From Septoria linicola (Eukaryota; Ascomycota; Dothideomycetes; Mycosphaerellales; Mycosphaerellaceae): a DNA stretch of 64,000 bases. The stretch spans positions 2,170,001 to 2,234,000 of the forward strand of contig CP099419.1 of NCBI GenBank assembly GCA_024114885.1, read 5' to 3'. Shown one piece after another: positions 30,651 through 40,921 of this stretch. The notes beneath the pieces were generated by a model. The model made no database searches. It was not told the DNA's origin and saw only the letters and a list, made by a program, of their open reading frames with translations. Numbering within the stretch: the first letter of the stretch is position 1; every line of letters begins with the position of its first letter. The position numbers were made by a program, and so were the translations under genes.

Positions 30651-32510
30651 TCAATTGTGCACTCCTCCTCCGACGTTCGCCGTCGCCCTGCCCAATCCAG
30701 TCTTATACCTCTCCAACGCCCTCGTCCTCGCCATGCTATGATCGACCATCGGCTTCGGATACCCTGCCTTTTCCGCAACCTTCCCCTGACCTCTTCCATA
30801 AGGGTCATGAATAGCCTTGCCAGTAATGGCCCCCAATTCGGGAACCCACTTCCTGATATACTCGCCTTGCGGATCGAACTTCTCACTTTGCAGTAAAGGA
30901 TTGAAGATGCGGAAGTAAGGCTGAGGGTCTACACCTGTGGAAGCACTGAAGCCCCAGCCGCCATTATTCGAGGCGAAATCTCCGTCGATGAGATTCTCCA
31001 TGAAGTAGATCTCGCCCTGCCGCCAGTCGAGTAGGAGATCTTTTGCGAGAAAAGAAGCGACGATCATGCGGCAGCGATTGTGGATGTACCACATCGCTTT
31101 ACATTGGCGCATAGCAGCGTCAACGATTGGGAAGCCGGTCATGCCGTCTTTCCATTGTTGGAGTTTCGTCTCGTCGTACTCCCACTCTATATTGGAGTAC
31201 TCGTACTTGAAAGGCTTCGACATGCAAATGTATGGCCAGTGCGCAAGGACGTGCTTGTAGAAGTCTCGCCAGGCGATCTCAGATATCCAAGTCTTGATGC
31301 CTTCGTTGCCCGCGTCGAGTTTTGACGATGAATTACTGTTACGAGCGGCAATGATCGCCGTTCGTGATGAGAGGGTTCCGGCAGAGAAGTGGACAGACAA
31401 TATGGAAGTAGATTGTCCAGCAGGTATGTTGCGCTCGTCCTTGTAAGCAGAAATCTTTTCCTTCAGGAAACGTTGCAGTCGCTCGTGAGCTTCGTGCTCG
31501 CCTGGTGGGAATATGGATGACAGTCGATCTCGATCTGCTTCTGACAGAGCCTTATTCGGTGGCGCAGAAGGTATTGTGCCCTCAAAGATGTCCTTGAATT
31601 TCACCTTTGCATCATCAGAGTTCGGTTCCGGAGGCTCGCTCGCTTTCAGCAAATGCGGATGTTCGTGAATGTGCTTCACCCATGCGCGATACCATGGCGA
31701 ATAGACAGAGTACTGTTTCCCGCCTCCAGTCTTTAAGGCTCCAGGCGCCACCACAACATCATCGTGCAAGCACTCCACGCTGATGCCGCTCTTCAGTGCC
31801 ATCTTGATCAGCTTCGCTTCCCTCCTTAACTCATCGACCTCATACTCCACGTTGCAGAAGAGATGCCTTGCTTGCCACTCCTTCAGCCTTTCCAGGATGT
31901 GGCCCAGGACGTCCTTCCTGTTCTCCACAGTATGCACATACAGGGGAATGTTCTTCTCAGCCAGATCCTTCTTCAGCACTTCCAATGTCCTGAGATCGAA
32001 GTCGACACGCGCCCTACTCGTCAAATGCGCCTGATAGTCTTCTGGCGACACAATGAACATGCAGACCAAGTTCGCGCCATTTTTCCTCGCCAGCTTGCTC
32101 GCAGCTTCCAGAGCGCGATTATCGATTTGCCGAAGATCTCTCTTAAACCAATGTACTACGGTATCGCCCACTTTGATCTTCTCTCTTTGCGCTTTAGTGG
32201 CTAGGAGTGTCTTGTGAAGGACTTCTATGGGGCGTGGAATCTCGTTGTTGTTGTACTGAGCGCATCGTTCATCGCTCATTTCTGGAGGGTAGAAGTCGCG
32301 TTGGATAACTCCATGTTTCTCTGCGATTGGGACGTCCTCAACATCTGATGTACGAGGTTTCTTGGCCGGCGACACGGTAGTCGGTCGCACAGGCGAAGTC
32401 GCACGCCGCTTGCTGGCAGGCATGGTCGCGTACAGCCGAGGTCGCAAGTGTAAGAATGTCGGTGTTCTTGCGTGGAAGGCGCTCTTGATAAGTGATGTGG
32501 CGAATCTCAT
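30651..32510 (-). CDS. phr1: CPD photolyase (class I), mitochondrial and nuclear start options
   Basis: This light-driven FAD enzyme (EC 4.1.99.3) splits cyclobutane pyrimidine dimers. From the ATG at 32510 it is 619 residues. From the internal ATG at 32423 it is 590. The 29 extra residues (MRFATSLIKSAFHARTPTF...) are basic, hydroxylated and lack acidic residues, as in a mitochondrial presequence. The shorter form starts with MPASKRRA and a basic nuclear-signal-like region (KKPRTSD). The photolyase N domain begins at VVHWFKRDLRQIDNRAL. The FAD domain includes WISEIAWRDFYKH, GFPIVDAAMRQ, WYIHNRCRMIVASFLAKDLL, GEIYFMENLIDGDFASNNGG and STGVDPQPYFRIFNP, which contain the conserved electron-transfer tryptophans. 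The N-domain extension and the retained DASNNG-like loop fit the fungal Phr1 class rather than cryptochrome-DASH. Confidence 0.93.
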   Translation of the reverse strand: MRFATSLIKSAFHARTPTFLHLRPRLYATMPASKRRATSPVRPTTVSPAKKPRTSDVEDVPIAEKHGVIQRDFYPPEMSDERCAQYNNNEIPRPIEVLHKTLLATKAQREKIKVGDTVVHWFKRDLRQIDNRALEAASKLARKNGANLVCMFIVSPEDYQAHLTSRARVDFDLRTLEVLKKDLAEKNIPLYVHTVENRKDVLGHILERLKEWQARHLFCNVEYEVDELRREAKLIKMALKSGISVECLHDDVVVAPGALKTGGGKQYSVYSPWYRAWVKHIHEHPHLLKASEPPEPNSDDAKVKFKDIFEGTIPSAPPNKALSEADRDRLSSIFPPGEHEAHERLQRFLKEKISAYKDERNIPAGQSTSILSVHFSAGTLSSRTAIIAARNSNSSSKLDAGNEGIKTWISEIAWRDFYKHVLAHWPYICMSKPFKYEYSNIEWEYDETKLQQWKDGMTGFPIVDAAMRQCKAMWYIHNRCRMIVASFLAKDLLLDWRQGEIYFMENLIDGDFASNNGGWGFSASTGVDPQPYFRIFNPLLQSEKFDPQGEYIRKWVPELGAITGKAIHDPYGRGQGKVAEKAGYPKPMVDHSMARTRALERYKTGLGRATANVGGGVHN

Positions 32511-32946
32511 CCAAGATCTCTGAATGATTGATGTGTTTCTCCTGGTTGTGAGCATAAGGAGGACAAGCTCTGGAGAACAAAGCACCAATAATCTTGCAAG
32601 ACGTCAGTGGTTTTCCCCAGATCGATCTCAAAGATCCGTTCCTGCAGATCGAGATGCGGGCCCGAACTTAGCGCCGTGGCTTGCTCTCCAAACATCTTGT
32701 TGTTGGCAACGTCGACTTCGTTCACATATCTGTTTCGTGCACAGTATGAAAGCACCAATGACCGAAACTTACCCGAAGACTTTGAAGATTCCGAGACGTG
32801 TCGAGTGATCAGCCAAGCTGAGCAGGTCCGGCTCCTTGCATGGAGGCACGAGTAGAAGCAGAGGGACCTAATCATGCTGACTGACAGTGGTTTTGGTCTG
32901 ATATATGAGTATCGACATCAGGCTATACAATGTGCTCCAGATCTGC
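32511..32946. other. Intergenic region, photolyase promoter side
   Basis: No gene is supported. Open frames on both strands here lack start context and domain features. Confidence 0.45.
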
Positions 32947-33435
32947 CTAAGCCTTCGTGACTCTCACACAGGCCCATCCACCGCCGAGCGGTGGCTTGCA
33001 GCCCTGCTCTCCCACAGCCGGGATGAATCTGCATCGTGAATGTTAGCGCTGATGATCTGATATTTACGAACGTCGAACAAAGCACTCACGTGTCAATAGC
33101 CGGTCCAATGCATGTGTTGCTGGTGAAGAGCTCGACCTTGTAACCACCTTCACTGCCGTCGAGAAGAGCATACTGGATGCTAGAGGTTCCTAGGCCAGCA
33201 GTGTCAGTGATTCAGCTCGTTGAGGTGCTTTTGTGGGAGTCTACTACTCACCAACAGGAAATTGGATGCTACTCCCAACGTCACCAGTGCCAGGAATGTT
33301 GATTGAAGGCGAGATCAGGTTGTCTGGGTTGCAGGTTGTATCTCCATTGCCGTACTCGCTGAATCTCAACATAGGGCCGCTTTGGGCAGCGGCCATGGAG
33401 GCCCAGGTGGCGAGAACGAAGCTGGAGTATTGCAT
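32947..33435 (-). CDS. Small secreted cysteine-containing protein, three exons
   Basis: Exons on the minus strand are 33435-33252, 33189-33090 and 33028-32947 (introns 62 and 61 nt, GTGAGT donors), giving 121 residues. The first 18 residues (MQYSSFVLATWASMAAAQ) look like a signal peptide cleaved after AAAQ or AA. The mature chain is about 103 residues with four cysteines (in DTTCNP, SNTCIG, EQGCKP and WACVRV), enough for two disulphide bonds. It has no transmembrane segment. No family is recognised. Size, secretion signal and cysteines fit the broad class of fungal small secreted proteins, which includes apoplastic effectors and cell-surface proteins. The location, close to a tandem duplication and a RIP-like relic, is typical of such genes. 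The role is inferred only. Confidence 0.75.
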
Positions 33436-33616
33436 CTTGTATGTATTACGTTCGTGGTAGGATGATGATCTGGACGGTGCTGGAGCCTGTAGGAATGTGG
33501 AGATATATATGCCCTTTGAATTGCCTCCTCGTAGTCCTAGCCGATCAGCGAACACTCTGAGCCACGTCAACCAAGTGGGCACTATACGAGCTTTGTGAGA
33601 GCGGTCAGTAGGATAT

Positions 33617-33895
33617 CGTACGCATGTCTGAGAGAAACAGGTCGATCACTCGTGTCTACTGGTGATCCTTGTCGGGAACGTCATCGGGTAATCACCTTGG
33701 GTATATGTTTTGCATCGCATGTCGCAAAGGCATGCAAGCTATGTGCTATTATTAGCTACTTTCACCCTCGTACGCATGTCTGAGAGAAACAGGTCGATCA
33801 CTCGTGTCTACTGGTGATCCTTGTCGGGAACGTCATCGGGTAATCACCATGGGTATATGTCTTGCATCGCATGTTGTTATTAGCTACTTTCACCC
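33617..33895. repeat. Two-copy tandem duplication (152 and about 127 bp)
   Basis: Two direct copies start CGTACGCATGTCTGAGAG at 33617 and 33769 and share nearly identical sequence to GCTACTTTCACCC. The second copy lacks about 24 bases present in the first near 33720-33745 and has a few point differences, so the duplication is not brand new. It lies upstream of the small secreted protein gene and codes for nothing recognisable. Confidence 0.9.
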
Positions 33896-34094
33896 ACGTC
33901 GATCCGACAAGACAAGACTGCGCTCTTCTCTCACTCTGGATAAACCAGGACCACTGCGCAACACTTCCGGGTTACCGAAATATCGGAGGAAGTGGTTTCT
34001 GCTGCAGTCGATGCTCAAGCAGTATCAAACCCCATAGAGTGCGATGTTCATGCTCCGTAGAAGGGCTTACGCCCACTCTCACGTGTCCGGGAGT

Positions 34095-34560
34095 GTTGCC
34101 TAGAACAAAAGACTGAGTGCCATCCTTAATGGCAGTGCGTTCTCGCGTGAAAAGCCTCCAGCATCGCTGCATAACGGTTAGCTAGTGGGGAGAAGTGCTC
34201 AGAATGGGCCGCTTACCGGTGCATGTTTTGTACAAAGATGCTAGCAAGTTCACACAAATGTCCTGCAGAGAGCACTGGGCGCGACTCCGCATACTGAGCC
34301 ATAAGCCAGAGATATGACGCGAGCTCACGGTTGATGACTTGGGCGATCTCCGCATCGGTTTCGTCGCCAGCATACACATTCGTCTCGAAGAATGGATGCT
34401 CTGTCAACAGATCGATATCGGCTGAGAACTCGCAACCCTCTTCGATCATATGTCGACCCTGGAATGTGATCTTCGTCAACAGTGTCACGTTGTTGGCGTC
34501 GATCGACTTTGCCCAGGACTTCTGCGCCGCTTGAGTGCGGCTCCAGCGAAGACAACGCAC
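34095..34560 (-). CDS. Hypothetical protein fragment, possibly truncated gene
   Basis: A minus-strand frame (34560-34213) reads as an acidic helical protein: NNVTLLTKITFQGRHMIEEG, then SADIDLLTEHPFFETNVYAG and ELASYLWLMAQYAESRPVL. A GTAAGC donor after NMHR (exon end 34215) and a TTATGCAG acceptor at 34174-34175 would add a short tail, DAGGFSRENALPLRMALSLLF, ending near 34095. No convincing start or upstream exon was found, and the neighbouring DNA toward 35700 is a mutated relic. The gene may be truncated or misassembled by repeat activity. No family is recognised. Confidence 0.35.
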
Positions 34561-35142
34561 CCGGCATAGTTTCTAATCCTTGCTGTAAGTGCCACGTCAG
34601 GCTCGTGGTGTGATGAAGAGTGGTTATCTTGAGTGTTGAAGGCAGGAAATGTATCATGGCCGTTCATGCTCGCCGAACTGAAGCAGCGACGCGTGCTTCT
34701 GCCTGAAGCAACTGAAGAAGGCACAAAACGCGTCCGCCCTCGCGCACATCCTCACCTTCCTGCTGCTGCTTCACTTCCATATCACATTTCGAGGACATAC
34801 AGCTTTCTCGCCAACAAGACAAGAAGATGCTTGGCTGATTGGTGTCTCGTACGCTATGAGCGAAGAACGGCCGAACTTCGCGCATCGTCGCGCTCTTCCC
34901 ACATCGGACAATGCAGGATGCACACGCGAATCAAAGATCGCCTTCGCAGCCGCGTTCTTAAATCATCGCGTCGAATTCGTCTTTATCATCATCCAAGAGG
35001 AGAGGACGTGTTGGAGATGCACTCCACGGGGATATCTTGGGGAACAAGGTCCCTGTCGCGTACACGCAAAGATCTGACCCTGTTGACTCGGAACTACGTA
35101 GCGCCGCGCACGCGATGGCCTCCGCGTCTTAGCAAGTAACAA
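34561..35142. other. Unassigned region next to the RIP-like block
   Basis: A plus-strand frame of 168 codons (34633-35139) is present. It is rich in Arg/Ser/Thr with no domain-like pattern and is treated as chance. Nothing else is supported. Confidence 0.35.
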
Positions 35143-35700
35143 CACCTTTATAGTAGGCTACAGGGGTAATAGGGACTGGATTAGCATCTCGTCGGCGGAT
35201 GAGGTCGGTCTCTACGCACGAGTGGCTACGGCTTCCTACGAACTTGTAAGCGGGCCGTGATTTCTGTTACAAAGTATGAATTACTATCTGTAACGGAAAG
35301 AGCATACTTCGCGCTATTCGGCACGCTCGATAGCGTCCCTCGTAGTAGAGAGACAGAAGGTTTCTTTAATATCGTCGCTACTTAGGTCAATTAACGCCTC
35401 CTAAGCACGCGTACTACGGCCCTACTTTGCCTTCTTCCTCTTTAACCGCTTTAACTTACGACAACGATCGTAGGTCTGGAAATTGCGCTTGCCTTAGACG
35501 AATACGTAAAGTGGTTTAACGGTATAGTAATCGCTACAAAGCTTAGTAGTATCGGAAACGGAGTCTATAGTAATACGTCGAAAGATGTTTATATTACAAA
35601 GGTAACGATTTACGTTATAAAGGGCGGTAGTATGGAAGGACGATTTGTTTACAAATAGGAGTGAAGAGTCTACACATGCCAAGGGTATCAGGTCACGTTA
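35143..35700. repeat. RIP-like mutated repeat relic
   Basis: This block is dense in TA and in CG but almost lacks CA and TG. In 35461-35640, hand counts give about 25 TA against 14 AT, and about 9 CA+TG against about 28 AC+GT. Both ratios (near 1.8 and 0.3) lie well inside the range conventionally taken as repeat-induced point mutation. No open frame survives. The source element cannot be identified by eye. Confidence 0.7.
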
Positions 35701-36000
35701 CCGGGCTTTTTTTTGGCGCACTCTCAGCCAATCATTTTTGGACCCTGTTTTTTTTCGTAGAGTAAGATAGACCTCGTAAACTCGGTCAATGATTGTGGAG
35801 TAATAGAGTCTTGCTGCCGTGGCATGTGACGAGAAGTCTAACTAACCGAGGGCTACTCGTACTTCTGCCAGGGTAGCAACGGCTCTATCTCAATTGTGCA
35901 TAAAGATATCCTTCGCTCTGTCTTACGCCACCCATCGGTCTCACTTTTCTCGTTGGTCTCAAATGTACTTTGTCGCCCATACACTATAGATCACATCAAG
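35701..36000. other. Flank between the RIP-like block and the acyl-CoA dehydrogenase gene
   Basis: Contains two homopolymeric T runs (about 35708-35715 and 35748-35755) and the promoter and leader of the next gene. The composition is normal again from about 35760. Confidence 0.4.
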
Positions 36001-37446
36001 ATGGCTTCATTCGCAAAGACCCTGAGACGGTTGGCGAGAGTCGCGCCACAATGTACACGAACAGCAGCACAGCGTGCTGCTTTTGCACGACCAGCACAAG
36101 CGTAAGAGAGACCAGATGGCAATGAAGGATGTAGACTGAAATGAAATCACGACATAGTTCGCGATGCCTATCCACAACTCCTCGACGATGCAACGAACAC
36201 GAAACTATCGACCTGGATTCGCTCCAGCCCACGCCCATATTCCATCTCACCGAAGTCGAGACCGCCATGGCAGAGTCGGTACAGAAGTTTGCCAACGATG
36301 TGATCCTGCCAAAGGTGCGAGACATGGACGAGGCTGAGAAGATGGACCCTTCAATCGTGGAGCAGCTGTTCGAGCAAGGGCTTATGGGCGTGGAGATTCC
36401 AGAGAAGTACGGCGGTGCCGGCATGAACTTCACAGCAGCCATTGTAGGAATCGAAGAGCTGGCACGAGTTGACCCCAGTGTCAGTGTGATGTGTGATGTG
36501 CACAACACCTTGGTCAATACTGCTATTTTGAAATACGGCTCGGAGGAGAGCAAGAAGAAGTGGTTGCCACGACTTGCAACAGAGACTGTGGGCTCATTCT
36601 GCTTGTCCGAGCCTGCTTCGGGATCAGATGCTTTCGCCATGAAGACCAAGGCCGAGAAGACTGCAGATAGCTACATCATCAACGGTAGCAAGATGTGGAT
36701 CACGAACTCGATGGAGGCTGGGTTCTTCATCGTGTTTGCCAACTTGTTCCCAGAGAAGGGATACAAGGGAATCACGGCATTCTTGGTTGACAAGGAGAAC
36801 CCGGGGTTGAAGATTGCGAAGAAGGAGAAGAAGCTGGGCATCAAGGCATCGTCGACTTGCGTGATCGACTTCGATGACTGCACTGTGCCTCACGGCAGTC
36901 TGCTAGGCAAGGAGGGAGATGGGTACAAGTACGCCATTGGTCTCTTGAACGAGGGTCGTATTGGAATCGTAAGTTGCTCGCTGACACACACCTTGATTGG
37001 GAATTTCACTAACATGCGATGTCGCGCAGGCTGCTCAAATGACTGGTCTAGCAATGGGCTCCTTCGAGAATGCCGCCAAGTATGTGTGGAACGATCGCAA
37101 GCAGTTCGGCGCTCTCGTCGGTGAGTTCCAGGGTATGCAGCATCAGCTCGCCCAGGCATGGACTGAGATCACCGCTGCACGCGCATTGGTATACAACGCA
37201 GCACGCAAGAAGGAGGCCGGTCAGGACTTTGTCATGGATGCGGCGATGGCGAAGCTGTACGCGTCCAACGTAGCAGGCAAGGTGTCTGGGCAAGCCATCG
37301 AGTGGATGGGTGGCATGGGCTTTGTAAGAGAAGGACTTGCTGAGAAATACTGGCGAGACAGCAAGATCGGGCAGATCTACGAGGGAACCAGCAACATCCA
37401 GCTGACGACAATCGCCAAGCTACTGCAGCGCCAGTACACGCAGTAG
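36001..37446 (+). CDS. Mitochondrial short/branched-chain acyl-CoA dehydrogenase, three exons
   Basis: Exons 36001-36101, 36158-36968 and 37030-37446 (introns 56 and 61 nt) give 442 residues. The first intron splits the mitochondrial presequence (MASFAKTLRRLARVAPQ..., then SRCLSTTPRR), so the targeting signal is lost if exon 1 is missed. The enzyme removes two hydrogens from acyl-CoA to form 2-enoyl-CoA with FAD, passing electrons to ETF. Family marks are FCLSEPASGSDAFAMKTKA, IINGSKMWITNSMEAGFF, GRIGIAAQMTGLAMG across the second intron, QFGALVGEFQGMQHQLA, and the catalytic glutamate in QIYEGTSNIQL near the C terminus. The overall wording is closest to the SCAD/SBCAD group, which acts in beta-oxidation and in isoleucine/valine breakdown. 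Exact chain preference is not readable. Confidence 0.92.
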
Positions 37447-38331
37447 GCGAAGAACATCTGAAAAATGCCAGAGCACGTGTCTATCGAGCGAGATTATGTG
37501 TGGCTATCATGTACGAAGAGAAGTAAATGAGAAATTTGATCCTTCTCAGCCCCAAACAGTGGCACACATCATCATTCGACGCGCAAGCTACACAAGCTGC
37601 AGCCTCGCAGCTCGATATGCACAACCTCCGAGGACACTCGCAACGCTATTGCACAATCTGTACAACAGCTTCAGCCTCATCAAGGTTCAGCCAAGGCTCC
37701 GGATCACCGACCGGTGACCGACCGTGGTTACACCAATTGAGCTGCCTAGACAGAAGCACGATCTAGAGATATGCGTCTAAGCTAGAGGAACCAGCAGACG
37801 TGCATACAGCTTCTGACATCACTTCCTCTTGCTACACCACCGCACATCTGCAGCTGAATCGCGCTATGGGGACGTTGAGGATAATACGGCCGCGACGAGA
37901 CCGGAATAGCTTGGCAACATAAGCCAGACAAGACACTACTCTTTGATTCTTCTCCTCTTAGCTTTTGATGGCGTCTCTTGGCCTACGGTATCAACGAGCG
38001 GCGGCCGCTCCTCAGCAATGCCTTTAGGACTCGTGTGTAGCGCTTAGCTGTGAGACTCGAGCAATCTCGCCGAGAAGTGGATGCTGCTGCGTATGCGAAC
38101 GATAAGATGATTGCTCGCCACTGTGCTACGGCAACGGGAAGGAACAGAGCGATCAAGAGCGAGAAATGCGCTGGTGCCAGTGTTGCAATGATGATCATAC
38201 GTGATGCAGCCACAGTGGGCGAGAACATATAATGTGCAAAGTATGGCACCAAGAGGGAAGCTCATCCGTCACATCCGACATCTTCAGTTCTCGTCTCCTA
38301 GCTATCCTGTAAGATCGATACATCCCTCAAG
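37447..38331. other. Intergenic region
   Basis: No gene, RNA or repeat is supported. It contains the GMC oxidoreductase promoter in its last part. Confidence 0.45.
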
Positions 38332-40327
38332 ATGAACAGAATCGCGGCGTTCGCTCTTGCTGTTGGCTCAACGGCAGCCCTTCCGGCAGGCTTGAGTCGA
38401 ACTACGACGAACGGCATTCCCCACGGCATCACCAACTCTTCGACATCTATCGCCAACCAGACATTCGATTATATCATCGCCGGTACGTAACATATGCCTT
38501 CATTGAAATCCCCGGCTCGTGCCTTCTGCTGGTCAACTTGAATCTACTTACTAGGCGATTTTGACCAAGACATAAGCAAAAGAGTCACTGACATTTTGCA
38601 CAGGAGGTGGTCTGACTGGCCTTGCTGTCGCTGGCAAGCTCACAGAAGATCCCAGCATCTCTGTGCTCGTCATAGAAGCAGGGCACGACAATCATGCGGA
38701 CCCTCGCGTGAATGATGTTCGCGAATATGGCGTTGCATTCAATAGCGAGCTCGACCATCGTATCTACTCCACGCCGGTGCAATGGCAAGACGATGAAGGT
38801 CTTCTCATGGTTGCTGGCAAGACACTCGGCGGCAGTGGCTCGTTGAACTGAGCATCGTGGACCAAAGGTGCAGCTTCGCAATACGATATTTTGCCACTCC
38901 TGACTGGAGATGAAAGCTGGGGCTGGACCGAGTTCAACAAGTATATGCTGGTGGCTGAGAACTTCATCGAGCCTACAGAAGATCAAGAAAGACTCAAGGG
39001 CGCTGATTTTGAAACCCAATATCATGGACGAGATGGACCAATCGAAGTCTGCTTCGGCGCAGGCATGTTCGGAGGTACCCAGCTGCCAGCGCTCGAGGCA
39101 GCAGAACAAACGTGGCCTGGCTTGACTCGCAACCCTGACGCTGCGTCTGGTCGAACCACAGGCGGCACGATCATTCCCAATATGGTTTACCCGGACGAGC
39201 GTCAGAATCGGTCAAGCCCATTCACTGAATATGCCAAGCATCAAGTCGTGGAACGAGACAACTTTGTTATCCTCACGGGAAACCGTGTTACTGAGATTGT
39301 CTGGGAGTCGCAGGACGATTGTGACGGTGTGCCACTCCGCGCTGCTGGCGTTCACTTCCAGCATTCGAGCAACTCTACCGTACAGTACGCAAAGGTCAGC
39401 CGAGAAGTCTTGCTCGCAGCCGGCAGTCTCCAAAGCCCTCAGATCTTGGAGCTGTCTGGCGTCGGCCATCCAGATGTCCTCGAAGCTGCCGGCATCGAGG
39501 CGAAGCATGCTCTTCCTGGCGTAGGCAAGAATATGCAAGAACAAGCCAAGAACACCGTAACATTCCAAGCACGCGAAGGCATCGACTACAATGGCACCGG
39601 TCCACCCTCCGCCATCGCCTTCCCCACTGCCTCACAACTCCTCGGCAACGCCTCAGAGTCCTGGTACACCAACACAACCTCCACCCTCCACGCCTACGCC
39701 TCCCAGCTGGAGAAAGAAGGCCTCGTCGCCAACGGCACAGCCGCGCACACGATCCTGCAAGCCCAACTCGACAACCTATTCCGCAACCCGCTAAACGACG
39801 CCGCTGCAGCCGAAGCCTTTTTCACCATCAACGCCACTGCCAACCAAGTCGGCATCGACAACTGGAACCTCATCGTTCTCTCGCGCGGAACAGCACACAT
39901 CAACTCCTCCGACCCCTGGCAACACCCCATCGTTGAACCATCTTACTTCCATCACCCTCTCGATCTCGCATTCCAAATCGCAATCAACAAGCAAAGCCGC
40001 CAAGTTTTCGAGACCGCTCCTCTGAGCGACTACGTTGTCGAAGAGCTATTCCCAGGGTACGAAGACGTTCCGCAAGGCGCTAGCGATGCGGTTTGGGAGG
40101 AGTGGATCAAGAGGCATTTCACTAGCGTGTGGCATTATATTTCGACGCTGTCGATGATGAAGGAGGAGTTGGGAGGTGTGGTTGATGAGAGGTTGAGAGT
40201 GTATGGGCTGGGCAATGTGAGGTGTGTGGATGCGAGTGTGTTGCCGGTGCAGTTGTCGGCGCATTTGAGTAGTTCGTTGTATGGGATTGCGGAGAAGGGT
40301 GCGGCGATGATCAAGGAGGATCAATGA
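38332..40327 (+). pseudogene. Secreted GMC oxidoreductase (glucose oxidase-like) with an in-frame stop
   Basis: Exons 38332-38482 and 38604-40327 (intron 121 nt, longer than usual here) follow a signal peptide (MNRIAAFALAVGSTAALPAG). FAD binding is shown by FDYIIAGGGLTGLAVAGKL and VLVIEAG. Beyond the break the chain continues through SREVLLAAGSLQSPQILELSG to the C-terminal histidines in VWHYISTLSMM and QLSAHLSSS, equivalent to the catalytic pair of glucose oxidase. At 38849-38851 a TGA stands between GGSGSLN and ASWTKG, exactly where relatives carry glycine (GGA to TGA is one change). Everything before and after is in one frame and otherwise intact, about 624 codons in all. The gene is either a very young pseudogene, a sequencing error or a strain polymorphism. 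The upstream part alone would be a truncated FAD fragment. Confidence 0.82.
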
Positions 40328-40921
40328 GGGGGTTAGTATGATATAGGTTTATGATCTTCTTGGAAGTCTGGGCTGATTGTCTAGTAAAGCTGGAATCCAG
40401 CGGAGAGAATATGGGTAGCAAATTGGTCATTTTGAGGCAAGTATGCGTCTCGCCAGCATCGAATAACTGTAGGGATCTTGAAGCATCATGGTCCAGAAAT
40501 ATTGGAGCTTTTATGGAACAGCATGACTGGGACTTCCCGCCAACCCTTCTGAATCGCAGATTCCTGCTGCTATGTCGCCACTCTAGCCCATGTACATTCG
40601 GGCTTGGTGCTGCACCTGCTCTATATAGCACGCATGTTCGCAGAGGTAGTACTGGTGCGTCAGCATCCACAGGGAATATGGAGCGGCAATGTAACGCGTT
40701 CTCCGCGTTTGAGATGATGCTGAAGAACTCCGCGCGACAGCGGACGACTTGCTCCTCTCTGCTGTCTGAATTGATTGTACAGCAAGTTGTAGCTGCCAGA
40801 TCCTGGATCTGTTCACAAATTTCGTCGTTCGTGCCTCAACCATAGCCGCGCGGAGCCGAACATGGCGCTGTGTGTCCAGGTGGCTTCAGAATGTCATCCT
40901 TGCACGACTTCATATGTCCCT
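40328..40921. other. Intergenic region between the GMC gene and swd1 (convergent)
   Basis: Plus-strand and minus-strand frames of 164 and 119 codons lack domain features. No gene is supported. Confidence 0.4.

Noticed and set aside
28023..32510. Mannitol dehydrogenase, nitroreductase and photolyase as a gene cluster
   Set aside because: They are on different strands with ordinary gaps and have no shared pathway; no backbone synthase is present in the window.
34633..35139. 168-codon plus-strand open frame
   Set aside because: Arg/Ser/Thr-rich, no domain pattern, and adjoining the mutated repeat block; considered chance.
38846..38854. Intron spanning the in-frame TGA of the GMC gene
   Set aside because: No GT/AG pair can remove the stop without deleting the conserved residues on either side, which are contiguous in relatives.
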